Shown here in pieces: positions 1 to 6,900 of a stretch of DNA of 7,758 bases (its first letter is position 1; every line of letters starts with the position of its first letter). The notes beneath the pieces are model-generated. The model was not told the DNA's origin, searched no databases, and saw nothing but the letters and a program-made list of their open reading frames with translations. Origin of the DNA: an uncultured Verrucomicrobiota bacterium (GTDB taxonomy: Bacteria; Verrucomicrobiota; Kiritimatiellia; RFP12; UBA1067). The stretch covers positions 1-7,758 of the forward strand of contig CAMOIK010000102.1 in NCBI GenBank assembly GCA_946615875.1, in the 5' to 3' direction. The translations under genes were made by a program, and so were the position numbers.

Positions 1-103
1 GCCAATCGCGGCTCGATTGCGGGGCCTCAATGGCAGAAAACGCGTCGTTGCACTTGCCAAGCGAAAGCAAATGCCGAAGCACTGGAAAATATTCCAGCCC
101 CCA
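1..103. other. Upstream flank, no gene recognised
   Basis: I see no recognisable gene or gene end here. One forward frame stays open from base 1 to a stop at 478-480, but it runs straight through the tRNA gene and resembles no protein family, so I treat it as chance openness in GC-rich DNA. The only structure I see is the inverted repeat at 82-97. Confidence 0.5.
82..97. repeat. Short inverted repeat next to the tRNA promoter
   Basis: CTGGAA and TTCCAG form perfect 6-bp arms around AATA. The repeat ends 6 bases before the -35 box of the tRNA promoter. This position could suit a regulator-binding dyad or the 3' hairpin of an upstream transcript, but no T-tract follows, so it is not an intrinsic terminator. 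With 6-bp arms, chance is a real alternative. Confidence 0.3.
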
Positions 104-132
104 TTGACAACCAACCGCCCTTTTGCTACAAT
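104..132 (+). promoter_or_regulatory. Sigma70-type promoter for tRNA-Arg, possibly also the leu/aro operon
   Basis: A perfect -35 box TTGACA (104-109) is separated by exactly 17 bases from TACAAT (127-132), which matches the TATAAT consensus at 5 of 6 positions. The predicted start point is near 139, about 64 bases before the mature tRNA, leaving a 5' leader for RNase P to remove. It is the best forward-strand promoter I found upstream of leuD. It may therefore also feed the biosynthetic operon if transcription passes the hairpin at 444-478. Confidence 0.8.
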
Positions 133-202
133 ACCCCGCGTTTTTTGCCGAGCAATGGACGGCTTCTGGAAAGGACGCGAACACGAGGCGTCGGCGACAT
201 CA

Positions 203-279
203 GGGGTTGTAGCTCAACTGGACAGAGCGACGGTTTCCTAAACCGTAGGTTCCGGGTTCGATTCCCGGCAGCCCCACCA
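203..279 (+). tRNA. tRNA-Arg (anticodon CCU)
   Basis: The sequence folds into a full cloverleaf. The acceptor stem is GGGGTTG with CAGCCCC, including one G-U pair. The D stem is GCTC/GAGC. The anticodon stem is ACGGT/ACCGT around the loop TTCCTAA, giving anticodon CCT. The variable loop has 5 bases, and the T stem CCGGG/CCCGG encloses TTCGATT. Discriminator A is followed by an encoded CCA (277-279). The D loop carries GGA, so the A20 arginine identity base is present. The anticodon reads AGG. AGG is used in the operon downstream; for example leuD residues Arg23, Arg59 and Arg89 are all AGG. Confidence 0.96.
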
Positions 280-387
280 TCGTCAAGGGTTGGCCAGGAG
301 CATCGGAAGTGCAGGCTTGACTATGAAGAACACGGAAACACACGGCTGCGGCCTTTGGTTTGGCGACTATTGGCGCTTTGCGTTTAC

Positions 388-411
388 ATGACGCATGGCG
401 GGCATGCTCAT
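388..411 (+). other. Bulged hairpin in the pre-leuD leader
   Basis: ATGA (388-391) pairs with TCAT (408-411), and GCATG (393-397) pairs with CATGC (403-407), with C392 bulged and a 5-base GCGGG loop. That is nine base pairs in total. It lies 33 bases before the terminator-like hairpin. It could be RNA structure in the leader or a protein-binding dyad in DNA; the sequence does not decide between them. Confidence 0.3.
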
Positions 412-443
412 TCCGTAAAGCCGACAAGGAAACCCGGAAGCAA

Positions 444-478
444 GCGACCCCCGCCCAATGGCGAGGGTCGCGCCTTTT
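444..478 (+). terminator. Intrinsic terminator or attenuator ahead of leuD
   Basis: GCGACCC (444-450) pairs with GGGTCGC (465-471). After a C-A mismatch, the stem continues CGC/GCG, closing a 6-base loop. GCC and then four T residues (475-478) follow. Stem strength is high, but the T-run is short, so termination may be partial. It may end the tRNA-Arg transcript or, being 28 bases before the leuD start codon, act as an attenuator of the operon. The sequence shows no clear alternative anti-terminator fold. Confidence 0.65.
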
Positions 479-506
479 AGATTGGATGACATAAAGAAAA
501 CGACAT

Positions 507-1019
507 ATGAAGACAGTTGGAAATGCACGCAAATACGGCGACGACGTCGATACCGACGTCATAATCCCCGCAAGGCACCTGAACACGTCGGACCCGAAGG
601 AGCTGGCCGCGCACTGCCTGGAAGACCTGGACGCGGACTTCGCCGCGACGGTCAAGCCAGGCGACATCCTCGTGGCAGGCAGGAATTTCGGATGCGGCTC
701 GTCGCGCGAACACGCGCCGCTGGCCATAAAGTCGTGCGGCGTAGCCTGCGTGATCGCCGCGTCGTTCGCGAGGATATTCTACCGCAACGCCCTCAACATC
801 GCCCTTCCCATCCTGGAATGCCCGGCGGCGGCCCAGGGAATCGAAACCGGGCATCGCGTCTCGGTCGATTTCGACACGGGCGAAATCGTCAATGAGACGA
901 CCGGCGGGCGCTTCCACGCAGAGCCGTTCCCTCCGTTCATGCAGGAGCTGATCGCCGCCGGCGGACTGGCGGCATACATGCGGAACACGGAGAAGCGCGA
1001 GCAGGAGGCGCGGCGATGA
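507..1019 (+). CDS. leuD: 3-isopropylmalate dehydratase, small subunit
   Basis: This is the small (swivel-domain) subunit of isopropylmalate isomerase. With the iron-sulphur large subunit LeuC it converts 2-isopropylmalate to 3-isopropylmalate in cytosolic leucine synthesis. At 170 residues it matches the short LeuD class (about 160-170) rather than the ~200-residue enterobacterial form. Visible hallmarks are YGDDVDTDVIIPARHL (10-25), the substrate-loop motif GRNFGCGSSREHAP (58-71), and AASFARIFYRNALNIALP (84-101). The start is supported by family alignment, because the conserved N-terminal strand begins at once; the ribosome site is weak (AAAGAAAA, 493-500). Its stop overlaps the leuB start as ATGA. 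leuC is not adjacent, and upstream lies a tRNA, so LeuC must be encoded elsewhere. A homoaconitase-type small subunit is the main alternative, but the neighbouring leuB favours leucine. Confidence 0.93.
   Translation: MKTVGNARKYGDDVDTDVIIPARHLNTSDPKELAAHCLEDLDADFAATVKPGDILVAGRNFGCGSSREHAPLAIKSCGVACVIAASFARIFYRNALNIALPILECPAAAQGIETGHRVSVDFDTGEIVNETTGGRFHAEPFPPFMQELIAAGGLAAYMRNTEKREQEARR
1003..1008 (+). promoter_or_regulatory. Shine-Dalgarno of leuB inside leuD
   Basis: A full AGGAGG lies 7 bases before the leuB ATG (1016), within the last codons of leuD. It is the strongest ribosome site in the operon and fixes the leuB start at the ATGA overlap. Confidence 0.85.
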
Positions 1020-2059
1020 AAAAGAAGATCGCGGTGTTCGCGGGCGACGGCATAGGACCTGAAATCGTGGCCGAAGCGCTCAAGGTGCTGAGGGCCGTGG
1101 GCGACTTCGAGTTCGACGAGCGCAAGGTCGGCGGCGCGGCCTTCGACGAATACGGCGACTGCCTGCCGGACGAGGCGCTGGCGGCGGCGAAGAAGGCCGA
1201 CGCCGTGCTCCTCGGCGCGGTAGGCGGCCCCAAGTGGGACTCTCTGCCGGCCGAGCGGCGCCCGGAGAAGCGCACACTATTGACGCTCCGCTCGGAACTG
1301 GGGCTTTTCGCCAATCTCCGCCCCGCAAAGGTCTGGGAAGCGCTGAGGAGCGCCAGCCCCCTGAAAGACGAAATCGTCGGCGGAGGGCTGGACATCCTCA
1401 TCGTGCGGGAGCTCACCGGCGGAATATACTTCGGCCGCCACGAGACGGCCGAGGACGGTTCCTCGGCCTGCGACGACATGCCATACTCCGTGCGCGAAGT
1501 GGAGCGCATCGCCCGCGTGGCGTTCGAGGCGGCGAGAGGGCGCGGCGGACGGGTGACAAGCGTGGACAAGGCGAACGTGCTGGCCACGAGCCGCCTCTGG
1601 CGCAAGACCGTCGGCGAGGTCCGCGACGCGGAGTATCCCGACGTGGCGCTGGAGCATATGCTCGTGGACAACGCGGCAATGCAGCTTGTGCGCGCGCCGG
1701 GCCGTTTCGACGTCATCCTGACCGAGAACATGTTCGGCGACATCCTCTCCGACGAAGCATCGCAGATCACCGGCTCCATAGGCATGCTGCCCAGCGCCTC
1801 GCTGCGCGAGGACGGCTTCGGCCTCTACGAGCCCATCCACGGCTCCGCGCCGGACATCGCCGGACAAGGGCTGGCCAACCCGGTCGCCACCATACTTTCC
1901 GCCGCGATGATGCTGCGCCTCTCCCTGCGCATGGAGCGGGAGGCGGACGCGATCGAACGCGCCGTCGCCGACGCGCTCGCCGACGGCGCTCGCACCCGCG
2001 ACCTGGGCGGCGAGATGGCGACATCCGAGATGGGCGACGCCATACTGGCGCGCCTGTAA
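1016..2059 (+). CDS. leuB: 3-isopropylmalate dehydrogenase
   Basis: This cytosolic enzyme oxidatively decarboxylates 3-isopropylmalate to 2-oxoisocaproate with NAD+ and Mg2+/Mn2+, the third step of leucine synthesis. Its 347 residues are the usual length for a homodimeric LeuB. Conserved parts in order: FAGDGIGPEI (8-17), LLGAVGGPKWD (65-75), substrate arginines Arg92, Arg102 and Arg131, RELTGGIYFG with catalytic Tyr138, VDKANV with Lys185, metal-binding aspartates at Asp218, Asp242 and Asp246 (the last two in ENMFGDILSDEASQ), and the nucleotide loop HGSAPDIAGQGLANPVATI (275-293). Asp280 in that loop fits NAD preference. The start is set by an AGGAGG site 7 bases upstream and overlaps the leuD stop, suggesting translational coupling. 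A 34-base gap separates it from the next gene. Nothing looks truncated or frameshifted. Confidence 0.96.
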   Translation: MKKKIAVFAGDGIGPEIVAEALKVLRAVGDFEFDERKVGGAAFDEYGDCLPDEALAAAKKADAVLLGAVGGPKWDSLPAERRPEKRTLLTLRSELGLFANLRPAKVWEALRSASPLKDEIVGGGLDILIVRELTGGIYFGRHETAEDGSSACDDMPYSVREVERIARVAFEAARGRGGRVTSVDKANVLATSRLWRKTVGEVRDAEYPDVALEHMLVDNAAMQLVRAPGRFDVILTENMFGDILSDEASQITGSIGMLPSASLREDGFGLYEPIHGSAPDIAGQGLANPVATILSAAMMLRLSLRMEREADAIERAVADALADGARTRDLGGEMATSEMGDAILARL

Positions 2060-2093
2060 ACCGATTTCAAGAGACGACAAGCAATACAAAGCC

Positions 2094-3098
2094 ATGATAA
2101 TAGTAATAAAACACGGCGCCGACAAGGCGCAGGTAGAGAACCTCAAGGGGCTTCTCAAGTCTAAGAACATCGAGCCGCACGTATCGCAAGGCTCGCTCCA
2201 GACGGTCATCGGATGCGTCGGCGACGTGGCGCAGATCGACCCTGGCCTGATCGAGGCGCTGGACGTCGTGGAGTCGGTCCAGCGCATCCAGGAGCCTTAC
2301 AAGGCGGCGAACCGCAAGTTCCACCCGGACGACACGGTCGTATGCGCGGGCGAAGCGAAAATCGGCGGCGGCCACTTCGGCGTGATTGCCGGTCCGTGCT
2401 CCGTGGAGAGCGAGGCGCAGATCGTCGAAGTGGCGCGGGCCGTCAAGGCGGCCGGCGCGGACATGCTGCGCGGCGGCGCGTTCAAGCCGCGCACGTCGCC
2501 CTACTCCTTCCAGGGACTGGGCAAGCTCGGCCTCGACTTCCTGCTGACGGCGAAGAAGGAGACCGGCCTGCCGATCGTCACGGAACTGATGGACTTCAAG
2601 GACATCGAGCTGTTCAACGACGTGGACGTGATACAGATCGGCGCGAGGAACATGCAGAACTTCAACCTCCTCAAGGAGGTCGGGGCCTACACCGACAAGC
2701 CGATACTGCTGAAGCGCGGAATGTCCGCCACCCTGCAGGAACTGCTGATGAGCGCGGAATACGTGATGGCGTCCGGCAACCCCAACGTCATACTCTGCGA
2801 GCGCGGCATCCGCACGTTCGAGACGGCGATGCGCAACACCCTCGACCTCGGCGTCGTGCCCGTGCTGCGGCGCAGCACGCACCTCCCGATCATCGTGGAC
2901 CCCTCCCACGCCACAGGCTACTCGTACCTGGTCGATCCGGTGTCCGTGGCGGCGGCGGCCATCGGCGCCGACGGCCTGATCATCGAGGTCCACAACGATC
3001 CGCAGAGGGCGAAGTGCGACGGCGCGCAATCGCAGACGCCGGCGATGTTCGCCGCCACCATGGCCAGGATACGCAAGACAAGGGCCGCGCTGTCATGA
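2094..3098 (+). CDS. aroF: 3-deoxy-7-phosphoheptulonate (DAHP) synthase, type I beta, with N-terminal regulatory domain
   Basis: This cytosolic enzyme condenses phosphoenolpyruvate and erythrose 4-phosphate to DAHP, the committed step of the shikimate pathway. At 334 residues it has the Thermotoga-type layout. Residues ~1-68 form a ferredoxin-like regulatory domain. A TIM barrel follows, with GPCSVES (100-106), RGGAFKPRTSPYSFQG (126-141), QIGARNMQNF (181-190), LLKRG (205-209), LCERGIRTF (234-242) and DPSHATG (269-275). The metal ligands known for the Thermotoga maritima enzyme (Cys102, His272, Glu298, Asp309) fall at exactly the same residue numbers here. In that family the N-terminal domain mediates feedback inhibition by aromatic amino acids, so tyrosine or phenylalanine control is likely (inference). 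The ribosome site is weak, and the 34 bases after leuB hold no promoter I recognise. The stop overlaps tyrA as ATGA. Confidence 0.95.
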   Translation: MIIVIKHGADKAQVENLKGLLKSKNIEPHVSQGSLQTVIGCVGDVAQIDPGLIEALDVVESVQRIQEPYKAANRKFHPDDTVVCAGEAKIGGGHFGVIAGPCSVESEAQIVEVARAVKAAGADMLRGGAFKPRTSPYSFQGLGKLGLDFLLTAKKETGLPIVTELMDFKDIELFNDVDVIQIGARNMQNFNLLKEVGAYTDKPILLKRGMSATLQELLMSAEYVMASGNPNVILCERGIRTFETAMRNTLDLGVVPVLRRSTHLPIIVDPSHATGYSYLVDPVSVAAAAIGADGLIIEVHNDPQRAKCDGAQSQTPAMFAATMARIRKTRAALS

Positions 3099-3904
3099 AC
3101 GTCGCCATCGCCGGACTGGGGCTCATCGGCGGCTCCTTCCTCGAGGCGTCGAAGCGCGCCGGCCACACCGCCACGGGCTTCCACCACGACGACGAGGCCG
3201 ACTTCTCGTCCGCGGACATAATCATCGTGGCGATGCCGCCGCTGGCCATCGAGCCATGGATACGCGCACACTCGCGCACCTTCAAGGACGGCGCGGCCGT
3301 CGTGGACGTGTGCGGCGTGAAAAGGCCGCTGTTCGAGGCGTTCCGCAACGACTACGCCACCCGCAAATGGCACTTCGTGGGCGGCCATCCGATGGCCGGC
3401 AAAGAGGTTGGCGGCTTCGCGAACGCCACGCCGGACCTGTTCGATGGCGCGTCCATGATACTCACCCCCCACCCGTTCACGGGGCGCGCCCCGCTGGACA
3501 CGCTGGAGGAGTATTTCCGCTCTGTAGGCTTCGCGAAGATCGTAATCACCTCGCCCGAACACCACGACGAGATGATCGCCTTCACGTCGCAGCTCTGCCA
3601 CGCGATCTCGTCGGCGTACATCCGCGAACCGCTCGCGGCGGAGCACGACGGCTATTCGGCAGGATCGTTCCGGGACATGGCGAGGGTCGGCGCGCCGGAC
3701 CCGGACGTGTGGACGGAGCTCTTCATGCTCAACCGCGACAACCTCGCCGCCGTGCTGGTCCGCTACATCGAGCGGCTCGAGAATCTGCGGGAAGCCCTTT
3801 CGGCCGGCGACGCCAAGCGCATCCACGCGACCCTGGAGGAAGGCGTGGCGAGCAAGGCCAGGCTGCGGCGGCGGGCCGAAGCCGCCGCCGGAGCCGAGGG
3901 CTAG
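3095..3904 (+). CDS. tyrA: Prephenate dehydrogenase (TyrA family) with shortened nucleotide-binding domain
   Basis: Members oxidatively decarboxylate prephenate to 4-hydroxyphenylpyruvate in tyrosine synthesis. The 269 residues contain GLGLIGGS (7-14), DVCGVK (71-76), GGHPMAGKEVGG with the conserved catalytic His98 (96-107), HHDEMIAFTSQLCHAISSA (156-174), and GYSAGSFRDMARVG (186-199) with substrate-contact arginine candidates Arg193 and Arg197. There is no fused chorismate mutase or ACT domain. Two oddities stand out. The segment between the second and fourth Rossmann strands (residues 29-41) is about 18 residues shorter than usual, and His30 sits where an acidic residue normally ends strand 2. 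The DxGSxK-type serine is Gly74, a change I also associate with clostridial-type relatives. The ATG overlaps the aroF stop, with AAGGG 10 bases upstream. The C-terminus is an Arg/Ala-rich tail. I am sure of the family, less sure of activity and cofactor. Confidence 0.9.
   Translation: MNVAIAGLGLIGGSFLEASKRAGHTATGFHHDDEADFSSADIIIVAMPPLAIEPWIRAHSRTFKDGAAVVDVCGVKRPLFEAFRNDYATRKWHFVGGHPMAGKEVGGFANATPDLFDGASMILTPHPFTGRAPLDTLEEYFRSVGFAKIVITSPEHHDEMIAFTSQLCHAISSAYIREPLAAEHDGYSAGSFRDMARVGAPDPDVWTELFMLNRDNLAAVLVRYIERLENLREALSAGDAKRIHATLEEGVASKARLRRRAEAAAGAEG
3866..3890. other. GC-only hairpin at the convergent gene ends
   Basis: CGGCGGCGG (3866-3874) pairs perfectly with CCGCCGCCG (3882-3890) around a 7-base loop. 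On the forward strand it lies in the last codons of tyrA. On the reverse strand it begins 10 bases past the glycosidase stop. There is no T-run on either side, so it is not a standard intrinsic terminator. It could still stabilise or block the 3' end of the reverse transcript. The codons involved encode Arg/Ala runs, so coding and base composition alone may explain it. Confidence 0.35.
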
Positions 3905-6900
3905 TATTTCGTCAGCAGGTCGAGGAGCCTGCGGTCGAGCTTGTGCCCCCTGAAGTCCTCGTATTCGACGTCGTCGCGCTCGGAGTCGAGGATGCCGAAG
4001 CCGCCGTAGAGGCCCCACAGGGCCCAGCCGCAGTTCAGTTCGCGCCAAAGGCGCAGCTGGTCTTCGATCAGCGCGAGGGCGACGGGGTGCGGCGTCTTGC
4101 GCCACACTCCGAACTCTCCGACGTACGCGAAAGTTCCGCGGCCGATGGCGTCGCGCCAGCCCTTAGAGTCGAAGATGTCGGCGATGAGCCACTCGCGGGG
4201 CGCGGTGCCGTCCACAGGCCAGCGGGGCTTCTCGCTCACGCTTTTCGGGTTGTTCCACGGCGTCTGGTGGTGCGTGACGAAGAACGGATCGTAGCAGTGC
4301 CAGCCGAAGCCGAGGCTCTTTTCGCCGCACAGCGAAGCCGGGGCGATGCGACCGTAGCCAAGGCCGTCGGCCAGCACGAACCTTTCCGGGTCTTCGGCGC
4401 GTATGGCGGCGACCAGGGCGCGCGCGACCGGCGCGTATTTCTCCTCGTCCATGTAGCCCGGCTCGTTGAACAGGTTGAAGGAAAGCTCCTCGTTCGGCAC
4501 TCCCTTGTAGCGGCGTGCGAGCGTCGCCCAGTGGAGGCAGGCGACGCGCAGCGTCTCGGCGTCGTCGAATATGCTCGTGGGCTCCTTGGGCACGCCCGAC
4601 GTGTAGCCGGGGATGCGGTGCAGGCACAGCTGCACGTGGATGCCGCGGCTGCGACCCATCTCCACGGCGGCATCGACAAGGCGGAGGCCGTCTTCGTCGA
4701 ACTGCGTCCAGTTCGCCCGGTCCCTGCCCTTTATCCAATACCTGTAGTCGAGCGGGAGGCGGACGAAGTTGAAGCCGAGATCCTTGACGATCTGGAAGTC
4801 TTCTTCGCGGAAGCCGCCCTTGGGCGCGTAGTCGATGGAAAGCATGTCGAGGAGATTGAAGCCCCGCCAGCGCTTGGCCGGGCGGCCGTCGCCGGCCGCG
4901 TCGCCCAGCTTGACCGCAGGCGTGCGCGGCGTGGCGAGCGTGTCTGCGAGCGAGACGACCCGCAGGCCGGCAAGCGCCTTTCCGGGATCGTCGCCGCCGA
5001 ACGCGACCGTCCGGGGGCGCCCCGGCAGCAGCGTGAAGCAGTTGTCGGAGAAATCGCCTTTCGCGCCTGGGAAGTCCAGCCACACGAAGAACGCCGGCCT
5101 GTCGGTCGAGAGCGTGACCGAACGGCCGGACACCTTCGCTTCGACCTTGGCCTTGGCAAGAGGCGCATCGCGGTAGGCGCCGAAGTGCCAGTCGTTGCGC
5201 ACGACGCCGCCGGCGGTCTTGAGGGCGATTGCGACAAACCCGTCCGCCGCGGACGAAGAAGGCTCGAACGAGCCGATCGGCGTGGCGGCGGCGGGGGCGA
5301 GCGTCACGGCGCCGGAGGTGGAGCTGAGCGGCTTGCACCCGTCGTAGGCCCAGCGCTCCACGGTCAGTTCGGCGTCCACCGGCTCCGTCGTGTCGTTGAT
5401 GCCGATCACGGTGCCGTCCGGCCTGGCGACCACGGCGACAGGCGCGAAGAATCGTTTCGCGGCGTAGTGAAGCGGTTTCCACTTGCCGCCGTATTCGATG
5501 GACGACCAGCTGGACACCGGCCAGTTGTCGTTCAGCTGCCAGTAGAGCGTGCCCATGCAGCGCGGCATCTCGGCGCGCCACGCCTCGACGGCGGTGCCGA
5601 TGCCCATTGCCTGCTGGAACTGCGAAAGCAGCAGCTCCGACTCGAAATCCCTGGGCGCGCCGAAATAGCGGAGCATCGTCTCGCGTATGCGGCGGTTGCC
5701 GCCGTCGTTCTTCTGGTGCCACTCGAAATCCTCGCCCCGCCCGGCGCAGAACGTGGCGGCGACCTCCGGGGACGGAAACGACTGGAAGCCGAACTCTGAG
5801 CAGAAACGCGGGCGGTACTTGCGGTATCTGGAGAACGGCCGGTTGTTGTGCCACACGTCCCATTGGTGCATGTCGCCCTTGGTGTCGTCCTTCCAGGCGT
5901 TGCCGAAGTCGCCCGGCCCGCAGCACGGCGAACTAGGCCAGTAGGTGCGCATGGGATCGAACCTGGCGACCATCTCGGACTGCATGCGCGAGCGGCTTTC
6001 CCACGCCGACAGGTAGAAGCTGCGGTCGGCGCGCGTCTCCTCGAACCAGCGCACGGCGCCTATGCATTCGTTGTCGCCGCACCACATGGCGATGCAGGCG
6101 TGGTCTTTGAGGCGGCGCAGCTGGTGGCCCAGCTCGGCGCGTATCTCGTCCAGGAACCAGTCGTCGGCGGGGTATGCGGCGCAGGCGCACATCATGTCGT
6201 GCCAGACGAGCAGACCCAGCTCGTCGCACAGGTCGTAGAACACGTCCTTCTCGAATTGTCCGCCGCCCCACAGGCGGATCATGTTCATGTTCGCGGCGGC
6301 CGCGCTTTCAAGCAGCTGGCGGTAGCGCCCGGGCGTCTGCCGCGTCTCGAGCGCGTCGCACGGTATCCAGTTCGCGCCCTTGGCGAAGATGCGGCGATTG
6401 TTCACCCGGAACACGAGCGAGAGGCCCACGTCGTCCTTTTCGTTCAACACCTCCAGCTTGCGGAGGCCTATGCGGCGCGTCACCTTCTCGCCGTTCACAT
6501 CGACCGTGTAGGTGTAGAAGCGCTGCTCGCCCTCGCCGTTGGGCCACCAGAGCGGCGGATCGTCGATCTCTATGCGGTTCGTGACGGTCGAGCCATCCGA
6601 CAGATCGGCGAAAACGTCGAGCGTGCAGTGCGTAAGGTCGGCGTTGAACGACTGCGCGGTGTGGACGTATTCGATGCGCGGCGCGTCAGAGGCGACAAGG
6701 CTGACCGTGCCGCACAGCCCGATCGTCTCCACCTCCGGCCCCCAGTCCCAGCCGCCGTGGCAGGCGTTCTTGCGGATAAGCGCCTGGTTCTTCGCCCACG
6801 GCACGTTGGACATCGGGTATGCGCGCCCCGCCTTCTCGCGCCTCTCGTCCGCCACCTCCAGGGGGGACCGAAAAGCGGCCTCGATTTCGTTCTCGCCTTC

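Larger units (their letters stand above)
280..506 (+). other. Untranslated stretch between tRNA-Arg and leuD
   Basis: This 227-base interval shows no credible ORF. It contains a bulged hairpin (388-411), a stronger GC-rich hairpin with a short T-run (444-478), and only 28 bases between that T-run and the leuD start. I see no convincing promoter inside it. TTTACA at 383-388 could be a -35 box, but nothing around 406-411 resembles a -10. No leucine-codon-rich leader peptide or T-box specifier is evident. It is either the 3' trailer of the tRNA transcript or the 5' leader of the operon. Confidence 0.5.

Noticed and set aside
145..480. 111-codon forward open frame across the tRNA
   Set aside because: It reads through the tRNA-Arg gene and the terminator hairpin, has no ribosome site, and its product resembles no family.
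937..1785. 282-codon reverse open frame opposite leuB
   Set aside because: Ser/Arg/Ala-rich product without motifs, lying antisense to a textbook LeuB.
3256..5799. 847-codon forward open frame
   Set aside because: It is an alternative frame of tyrA followed by the antisense of the GH2-GH5 gene. The product is Arg/Ala/Val-rich with no domain; long shadow frames are expected in GC-rich DNA.
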